NCBI RefSeq assembly: GCF_030388245.1
Contig: NZ_CP098360.1
Span: forward strand, 1,882,501 to 1,946,500
DNA: 64,000 nt
Source of the DNA: Paracoccus sp. TOH
Lineage (GTDB): Bacteria > Pseudomonadota > Alphaproteobacteria > Rhodobacterales > Rhodobacteraceae
Direction: 5' to 3'
Of the stretch, positions 47,946 to 55,591 are shown one piece after another. Every line of letters starts with the position of its first letter. The first letter of the stretch is position 1. The notes beneath the pieces are model-generated. The model ran no database searches. It saw only the letters and a list, made by a program, of their open reading frames with translations, and was not told the origin of the DNA. A program made the position numbers and the translations under genes.

Positions 47946-49145
47946 CTAGCGGAACCAGAGGCCGGCCCGCCGCAACCGCTGGCGCGTCGCCCGTTCGGTC
48001 GAAGGCGGGGTTTCGCCGGCGAACATCGGACGGATCCGGCTGCGCCCCTCGCCGCTGGCGATCAGGCGGGCGACGGCCTCGTCTTCGATCAGCAGGGGCG
48101 CGATGCGGGGATCGGCCGTCAGCGCCTCGACCAGCGCCACCACCGCGTCGGATTCGCGGGCGTAGAGCAGCGACAGATTGCGATAATGGCAGGTCGCCCA
48201 GCCGTCGAGCCCGTCGAGTTCCGGCCCCGGACGGCCGCCGCCCAGAGAATGGATCACCAGCGGCAGCGTGACCTGATCGAGCCAGGGATCGAGGCTTTGG
48301 CAGGCCAGCGCCTCGCCCGGCTGATCCTGGATCGCCACCGCCCAATCCAGGAAGCGGCGGCCGAATTCCTGCGGATCGGCGCCGAAGAACCAGCCGGCGT
48401 TGAAATACAGATAGCGTTCCCAATGCTCGTCGGGCTGCGCCGGATCCAGAGAGCTGTCGAAATCCAGGCCGAACCGGTCATAAAGCGATTTCCAGATCTG
48501 CGTGTAGCCGGGCCCGTAAGGCGGCGGCTCGGGCCAAGTGCCGCTGCGGCGCATCGAGGCCGAGGGGCGGGCGAAATCGAAATCCACCCGGTCCAGCGGG
48601 CCGGTCACCAGGGTGTCGCTGTCGAAGAACACGAAGGGCTGGCCGGCCGGCAGGATGGCCAACGCCTCGATCTTGTTGCCATAGGGATAGCTGTGGCCGA
48701 AGCGCGTCGCGGTAAAGGGCAGGATCTCGGCGCCGAAGCCGGTCAGCGCGGCGCGCACCGGTTCGGGCATGGCGACGCGGCGCCCGGCCCAGGCGCCTTC
48801 GGCACGGGGTTCGGCGACGATCAGGCGGCCCGACCAGCCGGGCGCGTTGCGGCGCAGGCTGGCGGCGAACAGCACCGTCTCGATCCCCAGCCGGCCCCCC
48901 TGCCCGATCAACAGGATGTTGAAATCCCGTGCCGCTGCCGGGGTCGCTGCGGGAAGCGCCGGTGCCTCCAAGGCGGGTCCGGGCTTGCGCGCCTCGCGCT
49001 CGGCCTGGCGCGCGGCGCGCCTTGCCTCGCGCTCGGCCTGGTTGGCGGCCTGGCGCGCCAGCCGCTCTGCGGCACGGGCTTGTTTTCGGGCAAGATTCGC
49101 GGCTTCCGACCCGGCGCCGGTCGAATTCCTGTCCTCTGCGGCCAT
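47946..49145 (-). CDS. Glycosyltransferase-like protein (GT-A type) with basic helical N-terminus
   Basis: A 399-residue protein. Residues 17-54 are a long Ala/Arg/Glu-rich helix (repeats of ARxAERxARxA) that may be a coiled coil. From about residue 74 the protein resembles nucleotide-sugar transferases: a metal-binding FFDSDTL motif at 174-179, SYPYGNKIEAL before it, and YLYFNAGWFFGAD after it. I do not recognise an experimentally defined family; a cytoplasmic glycosyltransferase is inference. The ATG at 49145 is preferred over one at 49160. Confidence 0.75.
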   Translation of the reverse strand: MAAEDRNSTGAGSEAANLARKQARAAERLARQAANQAEREARRAARQAEREARKPGPALEAPALPAATPAAARDFNILLIGQGGRLGIETVLFAASLRRNAPGWSGRLIVAEPRAEGAWAGRRVAMPEPVRAALTGFGAEILPFTATRFGHSYPYGNKIEALAILPAGQPFVFFDSDTLVTGPLDRVDFDFARPSASMRRSGTWPEPPPYGPGYTQIWKSLYDRFGLDFDSSLDPAQPDEHWERYLYFNAGWFFGADPQEFGRRFLDWAVAIQDQPGEALACQSLDPWLDQVTLPLVIHSLGGGRPGPELDGLDGWATCHYRNLSLLYARESDAVVALVEALTADPRIAPLLIEDEAVARLIASGEGRSRIRPMFAGETPPSTERATRQRLRRAGLWFR

Positions 49146-49571
49146 GCTGCTACCCCACACGAATCCTTCGGTGAGCCGGTCTTAGCAATAATGCAGGGCC
49201 TCATTCCAGAGGCGAGTTTATCAATTCCCACTCAACCATAATAAGAGCGGCAGTCGCGGAATAATAAACATATATCATCCCTAAATTGAATGGTTAGGGA
49301 ATAAATGGACGAAACCTCACCAAAAAGGCAGGTTCACCGTTCCGGGCTTTCATTGCAGGGTGGCGAAAGCCGTTGAACGAGTTCCTCTTTTACAGGTACG
49401 GCGAGACCGGGTGAGACATGGGCACTGTCCTCACCCGGTCGCTCTCGTCCCCGAATTTGACATCCAGCCGGCGCCTTGTCGATTCTCCGTTGAGATTACG
49501 GCGCTTTCTTGCCGATGCCGTTGCGGCAAGGGTGCGGAACTGCCTGGTTCCGCACCGCCGCCGGGGCCGGT
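49146..49571. other. AT-rich intergenic region with hairpins
   Basis: This stretch, especially 49170-49350, is far richer in A+T than the rest of the window. I see no convincing gene. It contains a strong perfect hairpin GACCGGGTGAG / CTCACCCGGTC at 49405-49440 with a 14-base loop, and a smaller one CCCTAA / TTAGGG at 49279-49299. The promoter of the glycosyltransferase-like gene should lie here. Confidence 0.6.
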
Positions 49572-50711
49572 CTACAGCAGGAAATCACCGGCCTGCAGGG
49601 TGAATACGCCTTGCAGATGAAAGGCGAAATCCGCCGCGCCGTCGCCGTCCCTGTCTGCCGTGACCACCGTCGTGCCGCCGTTGCGATAATAGCGCAGTTC
49701 TCCGGCGCTGCCGGAAAACGCCTCGGTCCCGATGAAGCGGAAGGCGTTGTTGCCGCCTCGATCCAGATCGGCATCAAGCGGCGTCAGGTCGAGCCGGTCG
49801 CCTTGCCAGCGCCTGAAATCCATCACCACGTCGCGGCCGGCCGGCCCGATGCCGCTGTCGGCCGGCGCCATGAAGACGAACCGATCCGCGCCCAGACCGC
49901 CGAACAGCCGGTCCGAACCCAGGCCTCCGGCCAGGATATCCGCGCCGGCCTCGCCATGCAGCATGTCGTTGCCGATGCCGCCGAACAGCCGGTCGGCATG
50001 AGCGCCGCCCCGCAGCAAGTCGGCGCCCGCCTCGCCCCACAGCAGATCGGCGCCGGCGCCGCCCGAGAGGATGTCGCCGTCGGCGCCACCGAACAGACGA
50101 TCCTCTCCATCCTCGCCGAACAGCCGGTCACTGCCCAGCCCGCCCCACAGGCTGTCATGCCAGACCCCGCCCCGCAGCAGGTCATTGCCCGCGCCGCCGT
50201 AAAGCTGATCCGCCCCGCCGCCGCCGTGAAGTTGATCCCAGCCGTTGCCGCCGTTCAGCGTGTCGCGGCCCAGGCCGCCGTAAAGCGTATCGGAGCCGCC
50301 ATTGCCATTCAGCAGATCGTTGCCTGAGAATCCCAGGAAGAAATCCGCCCGGCTGCCACCGGAAAGCACGTCGGCGCCGGCAAGGGCTTGGCCGATCACC
50401 GCCAGATCATCCGTCAGGCCGGAGCTTGCGGCGGCATCGGCAATATCCGCCGCCGCCATGCGGACGCCCTCGACCGCGGAAAGCCGGTCGTTGCCGTGGT
50501 GGAGGATATAGCTGGTGACCGTCCCGGAATAGGGCTGACCGTCACGGTCATAGCGGAACCCCGAGCCCAGGAAAACCTCGCGGAACCCGTCCTCGTAATA
50601 GACGGTGAAGCTCGAGGTCGTGCGCCTGACGCTGTCACCATAATACATGTTCGAAAAGTCGATTTCCCTCATGTCGATACCAATCGACGGGTGAACCGTT
50701 ATTCTTGCCAT
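49572..50711 (-). CDS. RTX calcium-binding secreted protein
   Basis: A 379-residue protein without a Sec signal. Residues 112-280 hold about eighteen GGxGxDxLx nonapeptides, which bind calcium and fold into a beta roll. The C-terminus has the RTX-type tail with FHLQGVFTLQAGDFLL, a typical uncleaved signal for type I secretion. The N-terminal 110 residues match no domain I know. No ABC transporter, membrane fusion or TolC gene is in the window. AT-rich flanks hint at acquisition. Confidence 0.92.
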   Translation of the reverse strand: MARITVHPSIGIDMREIDFSNMYYGDSVRRTTSSFTVYYEDGFREVFLGSGFRYDRDGQPYSGTVTSYILHHGNDRLSAVEGVRMAAADIADAAASSGLTDDLAVIGQALAGADVLSGGSRADFFLGFSGNDLLNGNGGSDTLYGGLGRDTLNGGNGWDQLHGGGGADQLYGGAGNDLLRGGVWHDSLWGGLGSDRLFGEDGEDRLFGGADGDILSGGAGADLLWGEAGADLLRGGAHADRLFGGIGNDMLHGEAGADILAGGLGSDRLFGGLGADRFVFMAPADSGIGPAGRDVVMDFRRWQGDRLDLTPLDADLDRGGNNAFRFIGTEAFSGSAGELRYYRNGGTTVVTADRDGDGAADFAFHLQGVFTLQAGDFLL

Positions 50712-50851
50712 CCAAACCTCGAAAGCAGCAAAAAAATGTGCCGATGGGTGACGCAATACCCGGCGCAGCGCCGGAAACAAGCCGTGTTTTCGAAGGGCTC
50801 GTTTCGTCGGCGCAGGCTAGCGCCAGAGGCGGCGGCGCACCGTCGCCGGCG

Positions 50852-51448
50852 TCATTCGGAAAGCAGCTCGCTGTCCCAGTAAAGATAGTCGATCCAGCTT
50901 TCATGCAGGTGGTTCGGCGGGAATCGGCGGCCGACCGCGTGCATCTCTTCGGCGGTGGGACGGCGCGGGATGCGGCGCAGCTTCAGCCCGGAATGGCGCA
51001 GCGACTTGTTGGCCTTTCTCAGGTTGCAGGGCGAGCAGGCGGCGACGACGTTCTCCCAGCTGGTCACCCCCCCGCGCGAGCGCGGGATGACATGGTCGAA
51101 GGTCAGATCGCCCTTGGCGCCGCAATACTGGCAGCAGAATTCGTCCCGCAGAAAAAGATTGAAGCGCGTGAATGCCACGCGCTTCTGGGGTTTCACGAAA
51201 TCCTTCAGCACCACGACCGAGGGGATGCGGATGCTGTGGCGTTGGCTTCGCACCACCTCGTCATATTCGGCGATGATCTGGACCCGGTCCAGGAACACCG
51301 CCTTGACCGCCTCCTGCCAGGGCCAGAGCGACAGGGGGTAGTAGCTGAGCGGCCTGAAATCGGCGTTGAGCACAAGCGCGGGATGGTGGCGCAAGAAGGA
51401 AGGCTCGCGCACGAACTGCGTTCGGAAATCGCCGTGGTCGTCCAGCAT
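50852..51448 (-). CDS. HNH endonuclease
   Basis: This 198-residue protein belongs to a family widespread in alphaproteobacteria. The HNH core runs from CQYCG (C106, C109) through FDHVIPRSRGG (D118-H119) and WENVVAACSPCN (N133, C138, C141) to the second zinc pair. The N-terminal part ALVLNADFRPLSYYPLSLWPW is highly characteristic. Its cellular role is unknown; it is not linked to a restriction or phage module here. ATG at 51448 matches the family start better than 51514. Confidence 0.9.
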   Translation of the reverse strand: MLDDHGDFRTQFVREPSFLRHHPALVLNADFRPLSYYPLSLWPWQEAVKAVFLDRVQIIAEYDEVVRSQRHSIRIPSVVVLKDFVKPQKRVAFTRFNLFLRDEFCCQYCGAKGDLTFDHVIPRSRGGVTSWENVVAACSPCNLRKANKSLRHSGLKLRRIPRRPTAEEMHAVGRRFPPNHLHESWIDYLYWDSELLSE

Positions 51449-51595
51449 CGGCACCTCGTTTCGCCTTGCCCGGAACTCATCCTGATGGGTAGGCCGACTA
51501 TATATCGCGGCCATGGGCTGACAAGTCCCCGAATATATGCCCGCCGATCAAATAGCCGCGCGGCGTGACACGGGTGTGACAGGACGATGCGCCGA

Positions 51596-51916
51596 TCAAT
51601 GCGGCGAGGCAAGCTTCATCAGCACCAGTCCCGAGACGATCAGCACCGCCGCCACCAGGCGCAGCGCATCGGCCGTCTCGCCCAGCAGCGCGATCCCCAG
51701 CACGAAGGCTCCGATCGCGCCGATGCCGGTCCAGATCACATAAGCGGTGCCCAGCGGCAGCACCTTCATCGACAGCGACAGGAACCAGATGCTGGCCGCC
51801 ATCCCGACGACGGTGACCACCGTCGGCCAGGGGCGGGTGAAGCCCTCGGATTGCTTCATGGCAAGGGCCCAGACGATCTCGAAAAGCCCTGCCACGCCAA
51901 GATAGATCCACGCCAT
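51596..51916 (-). CDS. sugE: SMR-family exporter, Gdx/SugE type (guanidinium exporter)
   Basis: A 106-residue four-helix small multidrug resistance protein. The essential Glu is E13 (AGLFEIVWALAMK); MKQSEGFTRPWPTVVT and GTAYVIWTGIGAIGAF match the Gdx/SugE branch, which exports guanidinium in exchange for protons, rather than EmrE. A strong AGGAGGAA ribosome site precedes the ATG. The leader holds a 12-base direct repeat but I see no guanidine riboswitch. Confidence 0.92.
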   Translation of the reverse strand: MAWIYLGVAGLFEIVWALAMKQSEGFTRPWPTVVTVVGMAASIWFLSLSMKVLPLGTAYVIWTGIGAIGAFVLGIALLGETADALRLVAAVLIVSGLVLMKLASPH

Positions 51917-51926
51917 GCCATTCCTC

Positions 51927-51956
51927 CTGTCGCGCCGGACCAAGCTGTCGCGCCGG
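51927..51956 (-). repeat. 12-base direct repeat in the sugE leader
   Basis: CCGGCGCGACAG (minus strand) occurs at 51956-51945 and again at 51938-51927, 18 bases apart, the second copy ending at the ribosome binding site of sugE. Confidence 0.6.
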
Positions 51957-52012
51957 GCGGGGAAGGTCAAGCCGGGCTGGCCCTGCCGGCAAAGAGCTGG
52001 CAAGATCGTGGC

Positions 52013-52432
52013 ATGAGAACGCCACCCCAGTTGATCGGGACACTGGAATCCGCGCTTTACGCCGAGGATCTGGACGAGGCCGCGCATTTCTGGACCGGCA
52101 TCATCGGTCTGACCGAGATCGCCCGCGTGCCGGGCCGGCATGTCTTTTTCCGCTGCGGCGGCCAGGTGCTGCTGGTGTTCCGGGCCAGCGCCACGCGCAT
52201 GCCGCCGAAAGCCGGTGCCCGGCTGCCGGTGCCGCCGCATGGCGCCGAGGGGCCGGGGCATTTCTGCATGGCTGCCGAGCCGGGCGCATTCGACGCCTGG
52301 CGCGCGCATCTTGAATCTGCAGGGATAAGGATCGAGGCCGATTTCACCTGGCCGCAAGGCGGCCGGTCGCTGTATTTCCGCGACCCGGCCGGCAATTCCA
52401 TCGAAATTGCGGATCCGGCCATCTGGACCTGA
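52013..52432 (+). CDS. VOC-family protein (glyoxalase/bleomycin resistance-like)
   Basis: This 139-residue protein has one full VOC domain. The first half has ESALYAEDLDEAAHFWTGIIGL; the second has HFCMAAEP, AGIRIEADFTWPQGGRSLYF and RDPAGNSIEIADP, typical of fosfomycin-resistance-like VOC proteins. The metal-binding residues look at least partly conserved. Substrate unknown. It is divergent from sugE. Confidence 0.88.
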   Translation: MRTPPQLIGTLESALYAEDLDEAAHFWTGIIGLTEIARVPGRHVFFRCGGQVLLVFRASATRMPPKAGARLPVPPHGAEGPGHFCMAAEPGAFDAWRAHLESAGIRIEADFTWPQGGRSLYFRDPAGNSIEIADPAIWT

Positions 52433-52444
52433 GAGAGAGGCCGC

Positions 52445-52555
52445 TCAGCGGCGGGCGCGAACGGTCACGCGCTGCGGTTGCGGGGCAAGGAAACGCAACA
52501 CCACCGTGCCGGCCGGAATCAGGGCGATCGCGGTCATCCAGATCAGGGTGGTCAT
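52445..52555 (-). CDS. 36-residue single-helix membrane peptide
   Basis: The frame encodes MTTLIWMTAIALIPAGTVVL followed by a short tail rich in Arg (RFLAPQPQRVTVRARR). One hydrophobic helix covers residues 3-24 with a positive, probably cytoplasmic, C-terminus. GGAGAAAG lies 4 bases before the ATG, an excellent ribosome site. It ends 12 bases from the convergent VOC gene. Function unknown; small proteins of this type often modulate membrane complexes. Confidence 0.6.
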   Translation of the reverse strand: MTTLIWMTAIALIPAGTVVLRFLAPQPQRVTVRARR

Positions 52556-52630
52556 GGGCTTTCTCCTCGTCTCTCCAGAATCAAGGTAGGGCCTGGTTCG
52601 GGTTTGGCAAGGGCGGGATCGTTCAAACCT

Positions 52631-53290
52631 TCAGGGTTTGGCGGCAAATCGCTCTTCCAGGAAAGCCAGCGCCACCGACAACCCGTCGGGAGAGATGCCA
52701 TGCGCGGTGCCCTTCATCACATGCCCGTAGACGGTGAACCCGGCCTTCTGCAGCGCTTCGCCCGCGATGCCCATGCTTTCGAAGGGCACCACCGGGTCCT
52801 GGTCGCCATGAAGCAGCAGGATCGGCGGCCTGGTCCTGACCTCCCCCGCCTTCTCGGGCTCCAGCAGCCGGCCCGAGAAACCGACCACGCCGGCGATCTC
52901 GGGTTCGCGCTGTGGTGCCACGGAAAGCGCCATCATCGTGCCCTGAGAGAAACCGATCAGCGCCAGCCGGTTCGGCGCCAGCCCCTCATCTGCCAGAACC
53001 TTGTCAAGGAAGGCATTGATGTCCTTGAAGGATTGCGCGGCCGAGCTGCGGGCCTGCTCCTCGCTGGAGCCATCCATCCAGGGGATCGGAAACCATTGAT
53101 AGCCCATCGGGTTGTTCACGCAGCGCTCGGGCGCGTCCGGGGCATAGAAGGCGGTGCCCGGCAGGTGCGGCGCCAGCGGATCGGCCAGGCCCAGCAGGTC
53201 GGCCCCGTCGGCGCCGTAGCCATGCAGGAAGACCACCACGGAATCGGCCTTCTGCGGCCCTTTGCGTTCGGATTTCAATTCGCGCAGCAT
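52631..53290 (-). CDS. Carboxylesterase / phospholipase (alpha/beta hydrolase)
   Basis: This 219-residue protein is an LYPLA-type alpha/beta hydrolase. The catalytic triad is S115 in GFSQG, D165 in HGDQDPVVP and H197 in GTAHGIS; the oxyanion region is VVFLHGYGADG. Family members hydrolyse short esters or lysophospholipids in the cytoplasm. It lies 9 bases after the AlkA-type glycosylase gene and belongs to the same leftward unit. Confidence 0.92.
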   Translation of the reverse strand: MLRELKSERKGPQKADSVVVFLHGYGADGADLLGLADPLAPHLPGTAFYAPDAPERCVNNPMGYQWFPIPWMDGSSEEQARSSAAQSFKDINAFLDKVLADEGLAPNRLALIGFSQGTMMALSVAPQREPEIAGVVGFSGRLLEPEKAGEVRTRPPILLLHGDQDPVVPFESMGIAGEALQKAGFTVYGHVMKGTAHGISPDGLSVALAFLEERFAAKP

Positions 53291-53299
53291 CTCGTCCCC

Positions 53300-53926
53300 C
53301 TAACGGACGCCCTCGCGCCCCTTTGCGGCCCGGTAATAGGCCCAGAGCGCCCGGGCCGCAACCGCGCGCCAGGGCCGCCAGGGCTCGGCCAGCGCCGTCA
53401 GCGCGGCGGGACCGGGCCGCTCGGGCAGGCCGTAGAGCAGCCGCGCCGCCTCGGCCAGCGCCAGATCGCCGGCAGCGAAGGCATCGGCCCGGCCGAGCGC
53501 GAATTTCAGGTAGATCTCGGCGGTCCAGCGGCCGATGCCCGGCAGCACCGTCAGCCGGGCGATCACCTCGTCGTCGGACAGGCCGCGCAGGCCCGGCCAA
53601 TCGACCCCGGCCGCGACGATGCCGCGCAGGTAGCGGATCTTCGGGCGCGACAGGCCGGCGGCGCGCAAGGCCTCGTCATCCGCCGCCGCGATCCCGGATT
53701 CGTCGGCCAGCCCCGCCGCGGCCAGGCGCGCGCCGATCGCGCTGGCCGCCCGCGTCGAGATCTGCTGCGAGACCAGCGCGTCGCGGATCGCTGGAAATCC
53801 CTCGGGCCAGCGCCGCATCGGCAGCGGCAGCAGCGCCGGCAGTTCCCGCGCCCAGACCGGGCAGACCCGCATCAGATGCGCCGCGCCTTCCTCCAGATCG
53901 GCGGGCGCGCGGATCTCGCGCATCAT
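53300..53926 (-). CDS. DNA-3-methyladenine glycosylase II (AlkA-type)
   Basis: This 208-residue enzyme has an HhH-GPD fold. The helix-hairpin-helix is LTVLPGIGRWTAEIYL and the catalytic Asp is probably D154 in AFAAGDLAL; QQISTRAASAIGARL is the conserved helix before it. It excises alkylated purines. The N-terminal AlkA domain is missing, as usual for the short form. Its start overlaps the GntR stop by four bases. Confidence 0.92.
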   Translation of the reverse strand: MMREIRAPADLEEGAAHLMRVCPVWARELPALLPLPMRRWPEGFPAIRDALVSQQISTRAASAIGARLAAAGLADESGIAAADDEALRAAGLSRPKIRYLRGIVAAGVDWPGLRGLSDDEVIARLTVLPGIGRWTAEIYLKFALGRADAFAAGDLALAEAARLLYGLPERPGPAALTALAEPWRPWRAVAARALWAYYRAAKGREGVR

Positions 53927-54555
53927 TCCTCCTCGTCGGCCAGCCGCGCCTCTTCCTTCAACCGGGTCTCGAAGGCCATCGAGATATGGTGCCGCAGCGC
54001 CTGTTCCGCCGTCGCCCCGTCATGGGCGGCGATGGCGTCGACGATGGCCTGATGCTCGTCCAGCGTCACCACGTCGCGGCCCTGCGCCGCCAGGCTGGTG
54101 CGTGCCATCAGCGCCATGCTGCGATGCACCAGGTCCAGCTGCTGCACCAGATAGCGGTTGTGCGAGGCCAGGTGGATCTGGTGGTGAAAGCGGCGGTTCG
54201 CCCGCGCCAGGGCCTGCGGATCGCCCAGGATGGCGCGGTCGTCCTCGACCATGCCGGCCAGCACGCGCACCTCCTCGGGGGTGGCGTGGCGGGCGGCCAG
54301 CCGCGCGGCCAGCGCCTCGAGCTCGGCGCGCACGGTGTAAAGCTCGGCCAACTGGTTGTGGTCCAGCGTGGCGACGATCAGGCTGCGCCCGTCGCGCTTC
54401 AGCATCGACTGGGTTTCCAGCCGCTGCAGCGCCTCGCGGACGGGCGTGCGCGAGACGCCGAAACGCTCGGCCAGCTCAGATTCGACCAGCCGGTCGCCGG
54501 GGCGATAGATGCCGTTGTCGATGGCGGAAAGGATCAGGGAATAGGCGTCTTTCAT
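53923..54555 (-). CDS. GntR-family regulator (FCD domain, FadR subfamily)
   Basis: A 210-residue regulator. The N-terminal winged helix includes GIYRPGDRLVESELAERFGVSRTPVREAL split across residues 15-45; the C-terminal FCD domain has FHHQIHLASHN and the metal-binding His residues. Ligand unknown. It is the first gene of the leftward unit with the glycosylase and esterase genes. The ATG at 54555 is preferred over an upstream one at 54591 that would run into the divergent promoter. Confidence 0.9.
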   Translation of the reverse strand: MKDAYSLILSAIDNGIYRPGDRLVESELAERFGVSRTPVREALQRLETQSMLKRDGRSLIVATLDHNQLAELYTVRAELEALAARLAARHATPEEVRVLAGMVEDDRAILGDPQALARANRRFHHQIHLASHNRYLVQQLDLVHRSMALMARTSLAAQGRDVVTLDEHQAIVDAIAAHDGATAEQALRHHISMAFETRLKEEARLADEEE

Positions 54556-54620
54556 GGCGGGCACGATTCCCGCTTGGAACGGCGATTGCAAGCGCCATGC
54601 CGCGGGTTTAGGCAGTTGTC

Positions 54621-55307
54621 ATGGATTTTCGTCATGTCTCCACCTGGATCTTCGATCTGGACAACACGCTTTATGCGCCCGAGGTCAGGCTGTTCGCCCA
54701 GATCGAGCGGCGCATGACCGCCTATGTCATGCGCGAATTGCGCGTGACCGAACCCGAGGCCGGCCGGCTGCGCCGCCATTACTGGCGCACCCATGGCACC
54801 ACGCTGGCCGGGCTGATGGCCGAACATGGCATCGACCCGCTGCCCTATCTGCGCGACGTCCACGACATCGACTTCACGGTCCTGACCCCGGATCCGGAAC
54901 TGGCGGCGCTGATCGCCGCCCTGCCCGGCCGCAAGATCGTGCATACCAATGCCGACAGCGCCTATGCGGCGCGGGTGCTGGAGCATCGCGGGCTGATGGT
55001 CTTCGACGCGATCCACGGCGTCGAAGAGGTGGATTTCCACCCCAAGCCGGATGCGCGCGCTTATGCCGCAGTCCTCGCCGCCGAGGGGTTCGAACCGAAC
55101 AGCGCCGCCATGTTCGAGGACGACCCGAGAAACCTCGCCGTCCCGCATGAGCTTGGAATGCGGACGATTCTGGTCGGTCCGGGGCGCCACGGCCCGGACG
55201 AGCTGGCCGGGGACCAGGACCACGGGCCGCATGTGCATTACCGCACCGGCGACCTGACCGCCTTCCTGCGCGGGCTTGCCGGAACCGACGCGCCGGTTAA
55301 GACTTGA
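54621..55307 (+). CDS. Pyrimidine 5'-nucleotidase (HAD superfamily, SDT1-like)
   Basis: A 228-residue HAD phosphatase with the nucleophile motif FDLDNTLY (D12, D14), the threonine motif KIVHTNADSAYA, the lysine in FHPKPDARAY and the acidic pair in FEDDPRNL. The pattern matches pyrimidine 5'-nucleotidases that dephosphorylate UMP or CMP. It is divergent from the GntR gene; whether GntR controls it is unknown. Confidence 0.92.
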   Translation: MDFRHVSTWIFDLDNTLYAPEVRLFAQIERRMTAYVMRELRVTEPEAGRLRRHYWRTHGTTLAGLMAEHGIDPLPYLRDVHDIDFTVLTPDPELAALIAALPGRKIVHTNADSAYAARVLEHRGLMVFDAIHGVEEVDFHPKPDARAYAAVLAAEGFEPNSAAMFEDDPRNLAVPHELGMRTILVGPGRHGPDELAGDQDHGPHVHYRTGDLTAFLRGLAGTDAPVKT

Positions 55308-55320
55308 GCTTCCGTCCGAC

Positions 55321-55354
55321 CGGGAAAACCGCAAGCCCCGGAAAACCGCAAGCC
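55321..55354 (+). repeat. Tandem 17-base duplication upstream of a small membrane gene
   Basis: CGGGAAAACCGCAAGCC (55321-55337) is followed directly by CCGGAAAACCGCAAGCC (55338-55354). The second copy leads into the AAGGAA ribosome site of the gene at 55367. Confidence 0.7.
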
Positions 55355-55366
55355 AAGGAACGCGCC

Positions 55367-55576
55367 ATGTCCGAACCGCTCACCCCCGCCGAAGCCGCAG
55401 CCCAGAACCGGGCCGAAGCGCGCACCGCGAGAAGCCTTTTCTCCTTCGCGCTGCTGGTCGTGGTGCTTTCGGCCGTCTGCCTCGTGCTTTGGGGCCTGCC
55501 GGCGCTCAGCCTGATCGGACTGGCGGCCACCGTGCTGGTCTTTGTCATGCTCGCTGCCTATGCGGCGGGATTCTAG
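55367..55576 (+). CDS. Small two-helix membrane protein of unknown function
   Basis: A 69-residue protein: a short charged N-terminus (MSEPLTPAEAAAQNRAEAR) and two hydrophobic helices (about residues 24-45 and 48-68). AAGGAA precedes the ATG. The stop lies 15 bases before the UbiH-type gene, so it is probably co-transcribed with it. I do not recognise a family. Confidence 0.75.
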   Translation: MSEPLTPAEAAAQNRAEARTARSLFSFALLVVVLSAVCLVLWGLPALSLIGLAATVLVFVMLAAYAAGF

Positions 55577-55591
55577 ACCGACCGGAACCGG

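Noticed and set aside
49190..49400. Short ORFs in the AT-rich region
   Set aside because: Frames of 16-25 codons without good ribosome sites or hydrophobic segments; none stands out.
49600..50400. CRISPR-like or satellite repeats
   Set aside because: The periodicity is 27 bases and reflects the RTX nonapeptide code in a protein gene; there are no unique spacers.
51917..52012. Guanidine-II (mini-ykkC) riboswitch before sugE
   Set aside because: No pair of hairpins with ACGR loops is visible; only a direct repeat of 12 bases.
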